A stretch of DNA of 64,000 bases. Source: CAYHBO01 sp964354855 (GTDB lineage: Bacteria; Babelota; Babeliae; Babelales; RVW-14). The notes under the pieces are model-generated. The model was not told where the DNA came from and did no database searches. It was given only the letters and a program-made list of their open reading frames with translations. Position numbers and translations under genes: made by a program. This document shows positions 35,130 to 43,740 of the stretch, piece by piece (the stretch's first letter is position 1; each line of letters begins with the position of its first letter). The DNA lies in contig CAYHBO010000001.1 in the NCBI GenBank assembly GCA_964354855.1, positions 31,214 to 95,213 of the forward strand. Reading direction: 5' to 3'.

Positions 35130-35612
35130 TTATGCGTTAGATTCAGCAAATTCTATATAAATATCAAGAAGAAAAGCTATGTCGAGACTAGGCCTACAAG
35201 CTTTAAGAACTTTAATTTTATCTTCATGATCGTTAGTAGTATTCAATCTAAGCACAAGATATTCACGGTATACAACAGGAGCATAAACACTAACTAATTC
35301 AGACACTTGATCATCAGAAAGAGAATTTCCAAAGCCTCCTTTGACAACATCTACAAGAGACAGTGAACGATGAGGCCCTTTTGGATAAAATCTTGAATGA
35401 AGTGCATCTCTCAAGGTTTTCTTAACTGCTGTTTTTTGATCTTTAGATAGCGCCTTAATCCACTCAGCAGCCATTGGCGATGCTGGTTCTTGAAAAGAAT
35501 TATTTGGGACAACAAGTTGTCCATCTAGTCCAGTAGGACGTTGCTCCATCGCAACAATATTACCAGTAAAACCACAAGCGAGAATTAACATCATAATATT
35601 TCTTATCGTCAT
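35130..35612 (-). CDS. Cluster protein 3 of 6: exported, unknown function
   Basis: The 160-residue product begins MTIRNIMMLILACGFTGNIVAM. The mature part contains LSKDQKTAVKKTLRDAL, then SDDQVSELVSVYAPVVYREYLVLRL at the position of the cluster motif, ending in LDIAFLLDIYIEF. The Asn-Ala-Glu and Gly-Gly features are absent, so it is the most diverged member. The function is unknown. It is followed downstream by protein 4 after about 30 bases. Confidence 0.72.
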   Translation of the reverse strand: MTIRNIMMLILACGFTGNIVAMEQRPTGLDGQLVVPNNSFQEPASPMAAEWIKALSKDQKTAVKKTLRDALHSRFYPKGPHRSLSLVDVVKGGFGNSLSDDQVSELVSVYAPVVYREYLVLRLNTTNDHEDKIKVLKACRPSLDIAFLLDIYIEFAESNA

Positions 35613-35784
35613 AGAAAGATCCTTATAATTAATTTATTTTTGTACGCTATTCTTCGATTGTCGCTGGTACAAGGCGATTTAAGGAAATGCAGTATATTTT
35701 TAATCGACCTACTCGTCAATAGGTTTCGCTAACAAATTGTAATTATCAAGTTTTTTTAACAGATTGTTCTTGTAGAACCTGAAC

Positions 35785-36519
35785 TCATCGTTTGTATAAA
35801 GCTCCATAGTATTCAACTGGACTAACAACGCTCAAGTTTCCTGCAGTTTCATATTTTTGCTCATCTATTTTTTCAAACACTCTCCCACCTTCACAAAGAA
35901 GCAGATTGTCTCTTACCATCGCAAGAGGCTTCCATAAGACTCCCCATCCTTTGGGTACAATTTTTTTTATAACTTCATCTCTAAAGAAATCCGCCACCTC
36001 TCTTACTAATTGACGCCCGCCTAAATCTCTAGCATTAATAAATGTATCTCGAATAAAATTGGTGATTGCTTTTTTCTTAGCTTCAAGAATGACCCTGGAG
36101 CCATCTTCATCCTCGATTACATCACTTACTAGCCCCTGCACCAATCTATTTAATTCTTCTACTTCTGGACCCATTCTGAGCAAAACAGTAGAGACATATT
36201 GATGAAATAATACCTGATCAAAACTTTTAACCTCTTCTTCTTGATTAAAAAATTTCATAATTTCACCATAATAATAACCATGAAGAACATCAATGAGTGG
36301 TTTATCCAAGGCTCCCAAGCGAGTTGGGTTCTCTTCACTTGATTCTAAGGACCACCCCGGCGTTTTAACCGCAACAACGCCCACCCCTTCTTCGTCTGTA
36401 ACCGTTATGCCTTCTTGTGTTAATTCCCGATTTAAGTTCTCGTCTGCTGACTGCATGGCAATAACATTTGATCCAAAGCCCCACAACCAAAACAGTACCG
36501 CTAAGTTTTTTATTTTCAT
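35785..36519 (-). CDS. Cluster protein 2 of 6: exported, unknown function
   Basis: The 244-residue product begins MKIKNLAVLFWLWGFGSNVIAM. The mature domain contains KKAITNFIRDTFINARDLGGRQLVREVADFF, a variant of the cluster motif, and is otherwise helical and acidic. Its ATG overlaps the stop of protein 1 (ATGA), and its ribosome site GGAGGGGGAGG lies within the last codons of protein 1. No domain is recognised. The 172-bp gap after it (35613-35784) shows no other feature. Confidence 0.75.
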   Translation of the reverse strand: MKIKNLAVLFWLWGFGSNVIAMQSADENLNRELTQEGITVTDEEGVGVVAVKTPGWSLESSEENPTRLGALDKPLIDVLHGYYYGEIMKFFNQEEEVKSFDQVLFHQYVSTVLLRMGPEVEELNRLVQGLVSDVIEDEDGSRVILEAKKKAITNFIRDTFINARDLGGRQLVREVADFFRDEVIKKIVPKGWGVLWKPLAMVRDNLLLCEGGRVFEKIDEQKYETAGNLSVVSPVEYYGALYKR

Positions 36520-37118
36520 CCTCCCCCTCCACCACCCATTTTTGATCGTCTTCGCAATAAGCGCTCTCCAAACTCGTTGCTATCTCTGGCCTTAAGTCTT
36601 TCTACTCGTTCACTTTTTACCCAATCTTGCTCTGTCTTAGGTCGATTATAAAGCGCTCGTATAACCGAATGATTCAGCACTTCATCATACATTGGTAATA
36701 ACCATTGATCGCTTGGTTTAAACCGCAGCCACGCATCAAAAACATATTCATACCCACTCACAACTTTCGCAACAAGATCAATCCCTCCAAGCTCTTCTGC
36801 ATTAAGAAGAACGTCGGTAAAAAATTGAAAATAAGCCTCAGGTCGATAGCCATTTCTCAAAGTAAAAATCGCATCAGGAGTTAACCTCAATTCAGGAACA
36901 CTGGCTTTTATGTCTTGCTCAAGCTTTACTCGAGCATCAGGGTCCCTTTTATACAATCGAATTATATCATCATGAAGAGCGGTAATTATTTTATGTGTTT
37001 GAATCTTAGAATGAGCCTGTACCCATGCCGGTCGCTTATCTTGATTAACCTGCATAGCAAATATAAATTGATAGGTAGAAGAAACAACGCAGCACAAGAG
37101 AATATTTTTTATCTTCAT
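36516..37118 (-). CDS. Cluster protein 1 of 6: exported, unknown function, Gly6 tail
   Basis: The 200-residue product begins MKIKNILLCCVVSSTYQFIFAM. Its domain contains HKIITALHDDIIRLYK and the cluster motif RPEAYFQFFTDVLLNAEELGGIDLVAKV. It ends in RSKMGGGGGG; the six glycine codons are also the Shine-Dalgarno region of the next gene. It is the first gene of the cluster in the direction of transcription and has a family A element upstream (37185-37286). No known function. Confidence 0.76.
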   Translation of the reverse strand: MKIKNILLCCVVSSTYQFIFAMQVNQDKRPAWVQAHSKIQTHKIITALHDDIIRLYKRDPDARVKLEQDIKASVPELRLTPDAIFTLRNGYRPEAYFQFFTDVLLNAEELGGIDLVAKVVSGYEYVFDAWLRFKPSDQWLLPMYDEVLNHSVIRALYNRPKTEQDWVKSERVERLKARDSNEFGERLLRRRSKMGGGGGG

Positions 37119-37184
37119 AACGCCTCTCTCCAGTAATCAAACGCCTTTTAACGCATTTTTATGACATTATTTAATTTTTCAGCA

Positions 37185-37286
37185 CGTCATCCTCGCGAAT
37201 GCGGGGATCCAGACCTTCGAATAAAATAATCCAAAGACCAACAAGAAAGAAGTAAGACCTGGATCCCCGCATTCGCGAGGATGACG
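37185..37286. repeat. Palindromic element, family A (intergenic)
   Basis: The arms CGTCATCCTCGCGAATGCGG and CCGCATTCGCGAGGATGACG are perfect reverse complements, separated by an AT-rich spacer with GACCTT and AAGTAAGACC. It lies between pilB and the secreted-protein cluster. Confidence 0.9.
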
Positions 37287-37321
37287 CCTCAAAGAACTAA
37301 AATAACCTATTAATAGGTAAC

Positions 37322-39028
37322 TTATATTTCATTAGCCTCTTCAAAATGCGCCACACCTAGAACCTCTTCAATTGTGGTAATTCCCAAAGCAACACAACGA
37401 ATACCATCATTAATCAATAGCGTCATCCCTTGTTCTAGCGCTTTATTTTTAATGGTTACCGCATCGGCTTTTTGAATAATCAACGTAGCAATCTGATCGG
37501 TAATTTCCATAATTTCGAACAATGGCAAGCGTCCTCGGTAGCCTTTATTAAGACACTCATCACACCCAACCGGCTCATAAAAAGTTATTCCTTTTGCGGT
37601 TACTGGTGTTAAACCAATGCGCAACAGCGTATCTGAGGTTGGAATATATGCTCGCTTACATTTTTTACACAATCTTCGTACAAGCCGCTGAGAGATAACA
37701 CAGATCAACGAAGAGGCAATTAAAAATGGCTCAATGCCCATATCAATCAATCGCGTCACCGTTGCGGGAGCACTGTTTGTATGAATTGTACTAAGCACCA
37801 AGTGACCGGTTAATGCTGCTTGCGTTGCGATCTGCGCCGTTTCGGTATCTCGAATTTCCCCGATCAGTACAATGTCAGGATCTTGTCGCAAAATTTCACG
37901 CAATGCAGTCGCAAACGTTAGCCCAATTTTAGCGTTAACGTTCACCTGGTTAATCCCATTAATGGTATATTCAACCGGATCTTCGACGGTAACTAAGTTA
38001 ACATCAGGCTCATTAAGCCGAGAAAGTATCGAATAAAGCGTTGTGGTTTTCCCGGAACCAGTTGGTCCACTGACCATAATAATCCCGTTAGGGCGCTGAA
38101 TAATGTTCACCACTTTATCATAATCTGTTTTACTAAGATTAAGATTCTCAAGCTCTTGCGTGCCGGTTGATTTGTACAACAAGCGCATTACCACTTTTTC
38201 ACCAAAGTTTGTCGGCAGCACCGATACCCGAAGATCGAGTGGCTTGTCGGCAACCTTAATCATGATCCGTCCACTTTGAGGAAGCCGCTTTTCAGCAATA
38301 TTCATGTTCGACATAATTTTTATACGAGAAACAATGGCGCCTTGAAATCGTTTGGGGGGGATCATCCGTTGATACAAGTTGCCATCAATACGATAGCGCA
38401 CCCGTAACTCTTTTTCGTATGCTTCAATGTGAATATCAGAAGCCCCTTCTTTAGCCGCTTGAAACAAAAGATGGTTTACCAATTTAACAATGGGAGCTTC
38501 ATTGGCCATCTCCATGATATCTTTTTCTTCAATATCCCCCATGATGCCAAATTCAGCCTCTTCTTCTTCTTTAAGTTCTTCCATCATCTCCCCACCGGTC
38601 TCAAGCGGGTAATATTTATTGATGGCATCATTAATGCTAATTTCAGTTGCAACCGCATAACGAACATCGCCCGACATCAATAATGCAAGGTCATCAAGTG
38701 GTTGTAGATCCCGCGGGTTTGCGGTAACAATAGTTTTTTGGCCTTCAAACATGATTGGGATAACGCAATTTTGACGTAGAAATTTCAACGGGGTCTTTTT
38801 TAGTAGGCTTACATCGGCCATTTGCTCAGTCACCATTTCAATGAACGGAACTTCAACCTGGGCTGCGAGCGCACGTGCAAGATCAATTTTAGAAACGAGC
38901 CCTTGCTCAAGTAGTAATTGCCCAAGAAGCTTGCCTGTTTTCTTTTGCTCTTTTAAACATTCCTGTAACTGTTCTTCGCTGATAATATTGAGGTCTATAA
39001 GAAGATCGCCGATACGTTTTCGCAACAT
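37322..39028 (-). CDS. pilB: Type IV pilus assembly ATPase PilB
   Basis: The 568-residue hexameric ATPase drives pilus extension. It has an N-terminal MshEN-type domain (IGDLLIDLNIISEEQLQECL), Walker A GPTGSGKTTTLY, the Asp box VTVEDPVEYTI, Walker B DPDIVLIGEIRD, and the His box LTGHLVLSTIHTN. A tetracysteine zinc site is visible (CKKC ... CDEC). The length is standard. Its gene is separated from pilO, pilP and pilQ by about 4.5 kb of secreted-protein genes, and no pilC or pilT is present here. Confidence 0.95.
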   Translation of the reverse strand: MLRKRIGDLLIDLNIISEEQLQECLKEQKKTGKLLGQLLLEQGLVSKIDLARALAAQVEVPFIEMVTEQMADVSLLKKTPLKFLRQNCVIPIMFEGQKTIVTANPRDLQPLDDLALLMSGDVRYAVATEISINDAINKYYPLETGGEMMEELKEEEEAEFGIMGDIEEKDIMEMANEAPIVKLVNHLLFQAAKEGASDIHIEAYEKELRVRYRIDGNLYQRMIPPKRFQGAIVSRIKIMSNMNIAEKRLPQSGRIMIKVADKPLDLRVSVLPTNFGEKVVMRLLYKSTGTQELENLNLSKTDYDKVVNIIQRPNGIIMVSGPTGSGKTTTLYSILSRLNEPDVNLVTVEDPVEYTINGINQVNVNAKIGLTFATALREILRQDPDIVLIGEIRDTETAQIATQAALTGHLVLSTIHTNSAPATVTRLIDMGIEPFLIASSLICVISQRLVRRLCKKCKRAYIPTSDTLLRIGLTPVTAKGITFYEPVGCDECLNKGYRGRLPLFEIMEITDQIATLIIQKADAVTIKNKALEQGMTLLINDGIRCVALGITTIEEVLGVAHFEEANEI

Positions 39029-39161
39029 GGAAAAAACCCTTAATTATTTATTGTTCAATACGCCATTCTTACCGTGTACAACTATTCTAAGTGTTGGTAT
39101 AGTAAATTGTAAGAGTTAATCGTTAACGTAATCATTTTATTCATTTTTTTGAAAGAAAATC

Positions 39162-40451
39162 ATGAACGAACAAGGAAAGATTTCATTCTTTACGGCGGTT
39201 TTGATGAGCATCAATGTGATGATCGGTGTTGGTATTTATTTCAACTCACAGCTCATGGTACAAAAAGCCGGGGAGTGTAGTTTCCTTGGTTGGATTGCGG
39301 CAGCAGTTCTTTTACTTCCCGTTATTTGGGTTACCGCACTTGCCGCCCGTGTATTTCCAGGAGAAGGTGGTTTTTACAACTACGGAAAAAGTGGCATCAA
39401 TGAATCGATTGGTTTTATCTCTATCTGGTCGTACCTTGTTGGTTATGTTGGCATGGTTTCAGCTCAAGTCCTTGCATTGACCGGTGTGGTTAAAACACAG
39501 TTCCCAGCTGTTGCTCACTTCCCCATTCTTTTCAATGTTTTATTTATTGTTGGACTAGCGCTATTCAGCATGCTCAGTATTGCCTGGGTAAGTCGCATCC
39601 AAGGAATTGCAACGATTCTCAAGTTGACCCCTATCATTCTGGTCATTGGGTTACTTTATTTTTACTGGGATCCACAAATTTCTTACGCCGCTTGTTCATA
39701 TGCCGGGATTGGTTCTACGATTTCATATGCATTGTTTGGATACTTCGGATTCGAAGCATGTAGTAACATCGGACAATACTTAAAAGGCGGACCTCAAACA
39801 GTTTTTAAAGTAATTTTAACCGCTTTTTTTACAACAACGATACTTTACAGTTTATTTCATCTTGGTGTTATGCACATCATGGGAGCGCAAGATTTTGGCG
39901 CATCAGGAATTCAAGCGTTACCATTATTTCTCGGCATTAATTCAACCACAATGCTGGCATGGTTCAATATCATTTTTGGTTGGATTTTAATTTTAACTTA
40001 CTCAAATGCCGTTTATGGAAACATGCTTTCTAACGTAACCAATCTCGCCAACATTGCAGAACGCAAGCTCATCTTTGGATCTTCAATATTAACCATATTG
40101 AATCGCTTCAGCCGTCCTGTTATGGCTGTAGTTGTACAATGTCTTGCAACTTTCTTAGTAATTACCTTTGTTCCAAACATCAAAGTAGTTGTTGAGTTGG
40201 CAAACTTAGCAGTAGTACTAACCTTAGTCTTAACAACACTAAGCGTTCTTTGTGCTCAACTTCGACAAAAAGCTTATATTGCAAGTGTTGTTACCGTCCT
40301 CAGTTTTGGATCATGTGGCGCTCTTGCTTACTTCTGCTGGATGAATTTGAGTGATACAAATCCATTACGCATCATGTACGCGGGGATGTTGCTCGGCGTA
40401 ATCGCTCTTGGTTATGCCATGTTTAAAGCACTGCGTTGCTGTAAGGCTTAG
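39162..40451 (+). CDS. APC-family amino acid permease
   Basis: The 429-residue protein has about 12 hydrophobic segments. The first carries the APC signature VMIGVGIYFNSQLM, and FPGEGGFYNYGK and SYALFGYFGFEACSN follow as in amino acid/polyamine permeases. It probably imports an amino acid or exchanges it across the inner membrane, useful to an organism with few biosynthesis genes; the substrate is not predictable. It is the only plus-strand gene between 30 and 49 kb. A terminator hairpin follows. Confidence 0.88.
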   Translation: MNEQGKISFFTAVLMSINVMIGVGIYFNSQLMVQKAGECSFLGWIAAAVLLLPVIWVTALAARVFPGEGGFYNYGKSGINESIGFISIWSYLVGYVGMVSAQVLALTGVVKTQFPAVAHFPILFNVLFIVGLALFSMLSIAWVSRIQGIATILKLTPIILVIGLLYFYWDPQISYAACSYAGIGSTISYALFGYFGFEACSNIGQYLKGGPQTVFKVILTAFFTTTILYSLFHLGVMHIMGAQDFGASGIQALPLFLGINSTTMLAWFNIIFGWILILTYSNAVYGNMLSNVTNLANIAERKLIFGSSILTILNRFSRPVMAVVVQCLATFLVITFVPNIKVVVELANLAVVLTLVLTTLSVLCAQLRQKAYIASVVTVLSFGSCGALAYFCWMNLSDTNPLRIMYAGMLLGVIALGYAMFKALRCCKA

Positions 40452-40480
40452 TAACTTTAATAAAAATAGCTCTTATGTAG

Positions 40481-40514
40481 AAACCCCCGCAGATCTTAGA
40501 TCAACGGGGGTTTT
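40481..40514. terminator. Bidirectional rho-independent terminator
   Basis: AAACCCCCG and CGGGGGTTT form a nine-pair stem around AGATCTTAGATCA, followed by a T-run on the plus strand and by TTT on the minus strand. It lies between the converging permease and RING-protein genes. Confidence 0.88.
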
Positions 40515-40544
40515 AAATTAGTTACAAGAATTAAGTCTTCAAGG

Positions 40545-41612
40545 CTACCGTAATGGGGTAGGATCTTTTCTACATAAAGGGCACGTAGGATTACTCTTTA
40601 AGCAATCGTTAATACACTTTTTATGAAACTGATTTTTGCAACAGTTAGTAAAGACAACATTCTTTACAAGCGACTCAAGACAAATAGGACATATATCACT
40701 TTCAGCCCCCGCAACAACCCCAGAAGAAGTACCACTTTCTGCTTCTTGAGTAAGAGTAACAATAGCCGCTGTTAATTCAATAATCTTTTCGGAAAGTCGC
40801 GCTGAAGAGGAAAGAAGATTTTTATTCTCTTCTTTTTGTTTCTGAAGAACAGCTTTAACCTGATTGTATTTAGTAATTTTTGGTTCAAGAACTTTCTTTT
40901 TATATTCTTCATAACAAGATTGAAACTCATGATGATTTCCTATTCTTTGAACACATTCTGCAACAGGAATAAAGGCATCTTCAAGTTTCTTTACCATAAC
41001 AGCTATCTGTGGCTGTAAGCCTTCAATTTTAGTTTTAATTCCTTGCACATCAACCTTTGTTTCTACAAATTTAGCGGCAATTGAACCCTTGTTTTCCGAC
41101 AACTGCTTCTTAAGTTCTTCGCTTATCTTTGACGCTTGAACTCTTAATTTTTTCAAGTCTCTGTAGGCCACATAAAGAGAGGCTTCCCCTGGGTAGCTTT
41201 TTTTCGCATACGCCACCAAGTCTTCATTCTTTAATGGCAATTTTCCTGGAATAGATTCAACGAATTTTTTTGCATCATCAAGCTGTTTTGCAATATCATT
41301 ATGCAAGGATTCAAACACACCACGCTCTTGATTTTCTTTCCACTCAACTGTTTGAGGAAGTACCGCTAAACAGGTCAAGCCCCCAGCAAATAGCCCACAA
41401 ATTGAAGCCCAAAGCATTTCTTTTGTGCCAATAGTCTTCTCTTTTTTATATTTATCCCAAGCAAGCTTTCCACATAATCCCGCAAGCCCTACTCCGGCTG
41501 AAATACCAAATACTGCATTTTTACTTACATCTATACTTGGACTTGTTTGTCCTGCACAAGAAAGCATAAATAATAAAATAAGCGCTTTAATTCGTCTATA
41601 ATTAAATAACAT
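40545..41612 (-). CDS. Exported or membrane protein with C-terminal RING finger
   Basis: The 355-residue product has a signal-like N-terminus (RRIKALILLFMLSCAGQTSP), two hydrophobic segments (about residues 32-52 and 64-85), a coiled-coil-rich middle (100-290), and a RING at 308-347. The likely ligands are C308, C311, C324 or C325, H330, C333, C344 and C347, in CPIC ... CCKNQFHKKC ... CPLC. RING domains recruit E2 enzymes for ubiquitin transfer, a pathway bacteria lack, so a host-directed ubiquitin-ligase-like role is inferred. A paralog without the RING lies directly upstream. Confidence 0.85.
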   Translation of the reverse strand: MLFNYRRIKALILLFMLSCAGQTSPSIDVSKNAVFGISAGVGLAGLCGKLAWDKYKKEKTIGTKEMLWASICGLFAGGLTCLAVLPQTVEWKENQERGVFESLHNDIAKQLDDAKKFVESIPGKLPLKNEDLVAYAKKSYPGEASLYVAYRDLKKLRVQASKISEELKKQLSENKGSIAAKFVETKVDVQGIKTKIEGLQPQIAVMVKKLEDAFIPVAECVQRIGNHHEFQSCYEEYKKKVLEPKITKYNQVKAVLQKQKEENKNLLSSSARLSEKIIELTAAIVTLTQEAESGTSSGVVAGAESDICPICLESLVKNVVFTNCCKNQFHKKCINDCLKSNPTCPLCRKDPTPLR

Positions 41613-41655
41613 AATAAATCCCCTAAAAACCCACCAACCCTAGATACTATAATTC

Positions 41656-42543
41656 TTAACCAAATTTTAGTCTTAACTTATTTATATCTTCTTGTAGTTG
41701 TCTTATTTGTGCAAATTTAACCTTATCCTCATCCCGAAGACGGGCATTTGTTTCAGTTATATTTTTAAGATCAGCTTCAAGCTCATCATACTTTGCTATT
41801 TTTTGCTCAAGCTCATGTTGCTCACAATGAAATGCATAATATGAATGACCCTGTATTTCTTTTATACACGAAGTAACATCACCAATAACAGCATTAAGAC
41901 TTGCTATCAAAGCCGGCAATTCTTTAACTAAAGCATCAATGCGCGACTTAAAGCCCTGAATGTTAAATTTTGAAGAAGTAAACTTAGGCATAATCGTCGC
42001 TGTTATTTCTTCCTGTTGTTTTACCAACGCATCATGTATCTTTACCACTTGTTCTCTTAATGGATTCAAATTTTTATCAGCTAAACACAGCGACCATGAT
42101 TCTTTATAAACTCTAGCAGCATAAGCTCGAATATCTTCTTTAACTCTTGGTAGCTTTGCTCGTATATTTTGAGTAAGAAGTTTTGCCTCTTCAAGTTTTT
42201 TTTCACCAGAACTACAAAAGCTCTCAAAAAGCTCTTGCTCTTTTTGTTCTTGCCATTCAACAGATTGCGGCAATAAAACGGCACAGGTAATACCCCCTAA
42301 AAACAAGCCACAGAAAGAACCCCACAGCATTTCTTTCATGCCAATAGTTTTACTATTTTTAAACTTATCCCAAGCAAGTTTCCCACATAGCCCTAAAAAG
42401 CCTGCTCCAGCGGAAATACCAAATGCCGTATTTTTAGTTAAACCAGCCATTAAACCATTTTCTGATTCCGACCTTATCTGGCTAGCTAAAGAAAGCACGA
42501 GCATCAAAACAACAGCTTTAATTAGTTTATGATTGAATAACAT
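41656..42543 (-). CDS. RING-less paralog of the neighbouring membrane protein
   Basis: I chose the ATG at 42543, with AGGAG upstream, which starts MLFNHKLIKAVVLMLVLSLAS. The 295-residue product aligns with its neighbour through the signal, the hydrophobic segments (FGISAGAGFLGLCGKLAWDK, KEMLWGSFCGLFLGG) and the coiled coil, but stops at DINKLRLKFG before the RING. The leaders before the two start codons are also similar (CCCACCAACCCTA), so the duplication included the 5' region. The function is unknown. A family B repeat lies just upstream. Confidence 0.82.
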   Translation of the reverse strand: MLFNHKLIKAVVLMLVLSLASQIRSESENGLMAGLTKNTAFGISAGAGFLGLCGKLAWDKFKNSKTIGMKEMLWGSFCGLFLGGITCAVLLPQSVEWQEQKEQELFESFCSSGEKKLEEAKLLTQNIRAKLPRVKEDIRAYAARVYKESWSLCLADKNLNPLREQVVKIHDALVKQQEEITATIMPKFTSSKFNIQGFKSRIDALVKELPALIASLNAVIGDVTSCIKEIQGHSYYAFHCEQHELEQKIAKYDELEADLKNITETNARLRDEDKVKFAQIRQLQEDINKLRLKFG

Positions 42544-42581
42544 AATAAATCTCCTAAAAAATCCCACCAACCCTAAATGTC

Positions 42582-42619
42582 GCTCGTCCTGAGGAGCCCG
42601 TAAAGGCATCTCGAAGGAT
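42582..42619. repeat. Palindromic repeat, family B (intergenic)
   Basis: CGCTCGTCCTGAGGAGCCCG, then TAAAGGCATCTCGAAGGAT, matches the mutL copy with a changed centre. It lies 40 bases upstream of the RING-less paralog. The rest of the gap to 42726 shows no feature. Confidence 0.75.
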
Positions 42620-42726
42620 CAACATTATTAACCATATCATTCAGATTGAATTAATAACTTTATAAGCCATACCGAAAGACTAAAGCATTAAACCGTGAAG
42701 GTCAAACGCCCCTCTGGGTAGATATG

Positions 42727-43719
42727 TCAGGTTGAAAATATAATTAAGGACCATAAGATAAAAAAGGCCACAGAAAGCGTTATTAGGGAATAAATCAATA
42801 GGAACCCGGTTAAATAAGCCATTGATGCGGCAAAAATTAATAAACTTACACAGGCAACAAATATAAGGATTTTAACCTTAGACCACCCCTTTTTCATTAA
42901 ATAAATAGAAAAGTGATGAGGGCTACCCTTGTAAAAGGGTATACCAAGCCACGTACGAATAACCACAAGATAAAAGAGCTCTAATAAGGGAATAGCAAAG
43001 ATAACGGGAGCAGCGTAGTATGCATCAAATGACTGAGAGCTCCAGGATAATAATAATGGCACTGCTGACAAGAACCCACCAACAAACAAAGCCCCTGCAT
43101 CTCCTAAATAAATCTTTGCCGGGGGTTTATTGTGCAGAAAGAATGCCAGGATTGACCCCATAAACGCCAAGAGAAGTAAACTAATATCATACTGCTGGAA
43201 AAAAAGCGCCATAAAAAAGAATGAACCTGCAACAATAAGCGCCACCAAAGAAGACAGCCCATCCATTACATCAATCAAATTAAAGGCATTAATAATAGAA
43301 AGCATCCAAAGTCCGGATAAAAAGAAATTAAAGAAAGAAGAAAAGAAGGCCGTTTTAAGCCAAAATCCACCTTTTAAAAAGCAGAGCACCGCAAATAGCT
43401 GCCCTGCAAATTTCTGACCAGGCTTTAACACGGCTAAATCATCAATCAATCCCACAAACAAAAGAATAGTTGAGCCGAGGAGTAACCATAAAACCATATT
43501 CTTAAATGGGTAGAAAAGTGCCAGAGTCATAATAAAAACGCCATAAACCGCAACACCTCCAAGGTACGGAATAGGCGCTTCATGAGTTTTAATAGAACCA
43601 TCAGGACGATCTAAAATACGTAAACGATATGCAGCACGAGCGATCATGGGAACCAAAGAATACCCAAGCAGCAAAGAAACCATAAATACCAATATATGAC
43701 GAATAATAATTTCATACAT
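42727..43719 (-). CDS. WecA/MraY-like undecaprenyl-phosphate sugar-1-phosphate transferase
   Basis: The 330-residue membrane protein has about ten hydrophobic segments and the family motifs in order: PIPYLGGVAVY, GLIDDLAVL, NAFNLIDVMDGLSS, KIYLGDAGALFVGG and the C-terminal KGSPHHFSIYL. It would attach a sugar phosphate, typically GlcNAc-1-P, to undecaprenyl phosphate to start surface-glycan synthesis. The HH motif and NAFNLIDVMDG are closer to WecA than to MraY. WecB and WecC in this window could supply the following sugar. The next gene on the strand is lpxK, 22 bases upstream. Confidence 0.88.
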   Translation of the reverse strand: MYEIIIRHILVFMVSLLLGYSLVPMIARAAYRLRILDRPDGSIKTHEAPIPYLGGVAVYGVFIMTLALFYPFKNMVLWLLLGSTILLFVGLIDDLAVLKPGQKFAGQLFAVLCFLKGGFWLKTAFFSSFFNFFLSGLWMLSIINAFNLIDVMDGLSSLVALIVAGSFFFMALFFQQYDISLLLLAFMGSILAFFLHNKPPAKIYLGDAGALFVGGFLSAVPLLLSWSSQSFDAYYAAPVIFAIPLLELFYLVVIRTWLGIPFYKGSPHHFSIYLMKKGWSKVKILIFVACVSLLIFAASMAYLTGFLLIYSLITLSVAFFILWSLIIFST

Positions 43720-43740
43720 GTTAAACTGCTCCCTTTTTGC

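Noticed and set aside
42620..42726. Possible tRNA or small RNA in the gap upstream of the RING-less gene
   Set aside because: I found no cloverleaf, T-loop consensus or terminator here, nor in the other gaps of the window.
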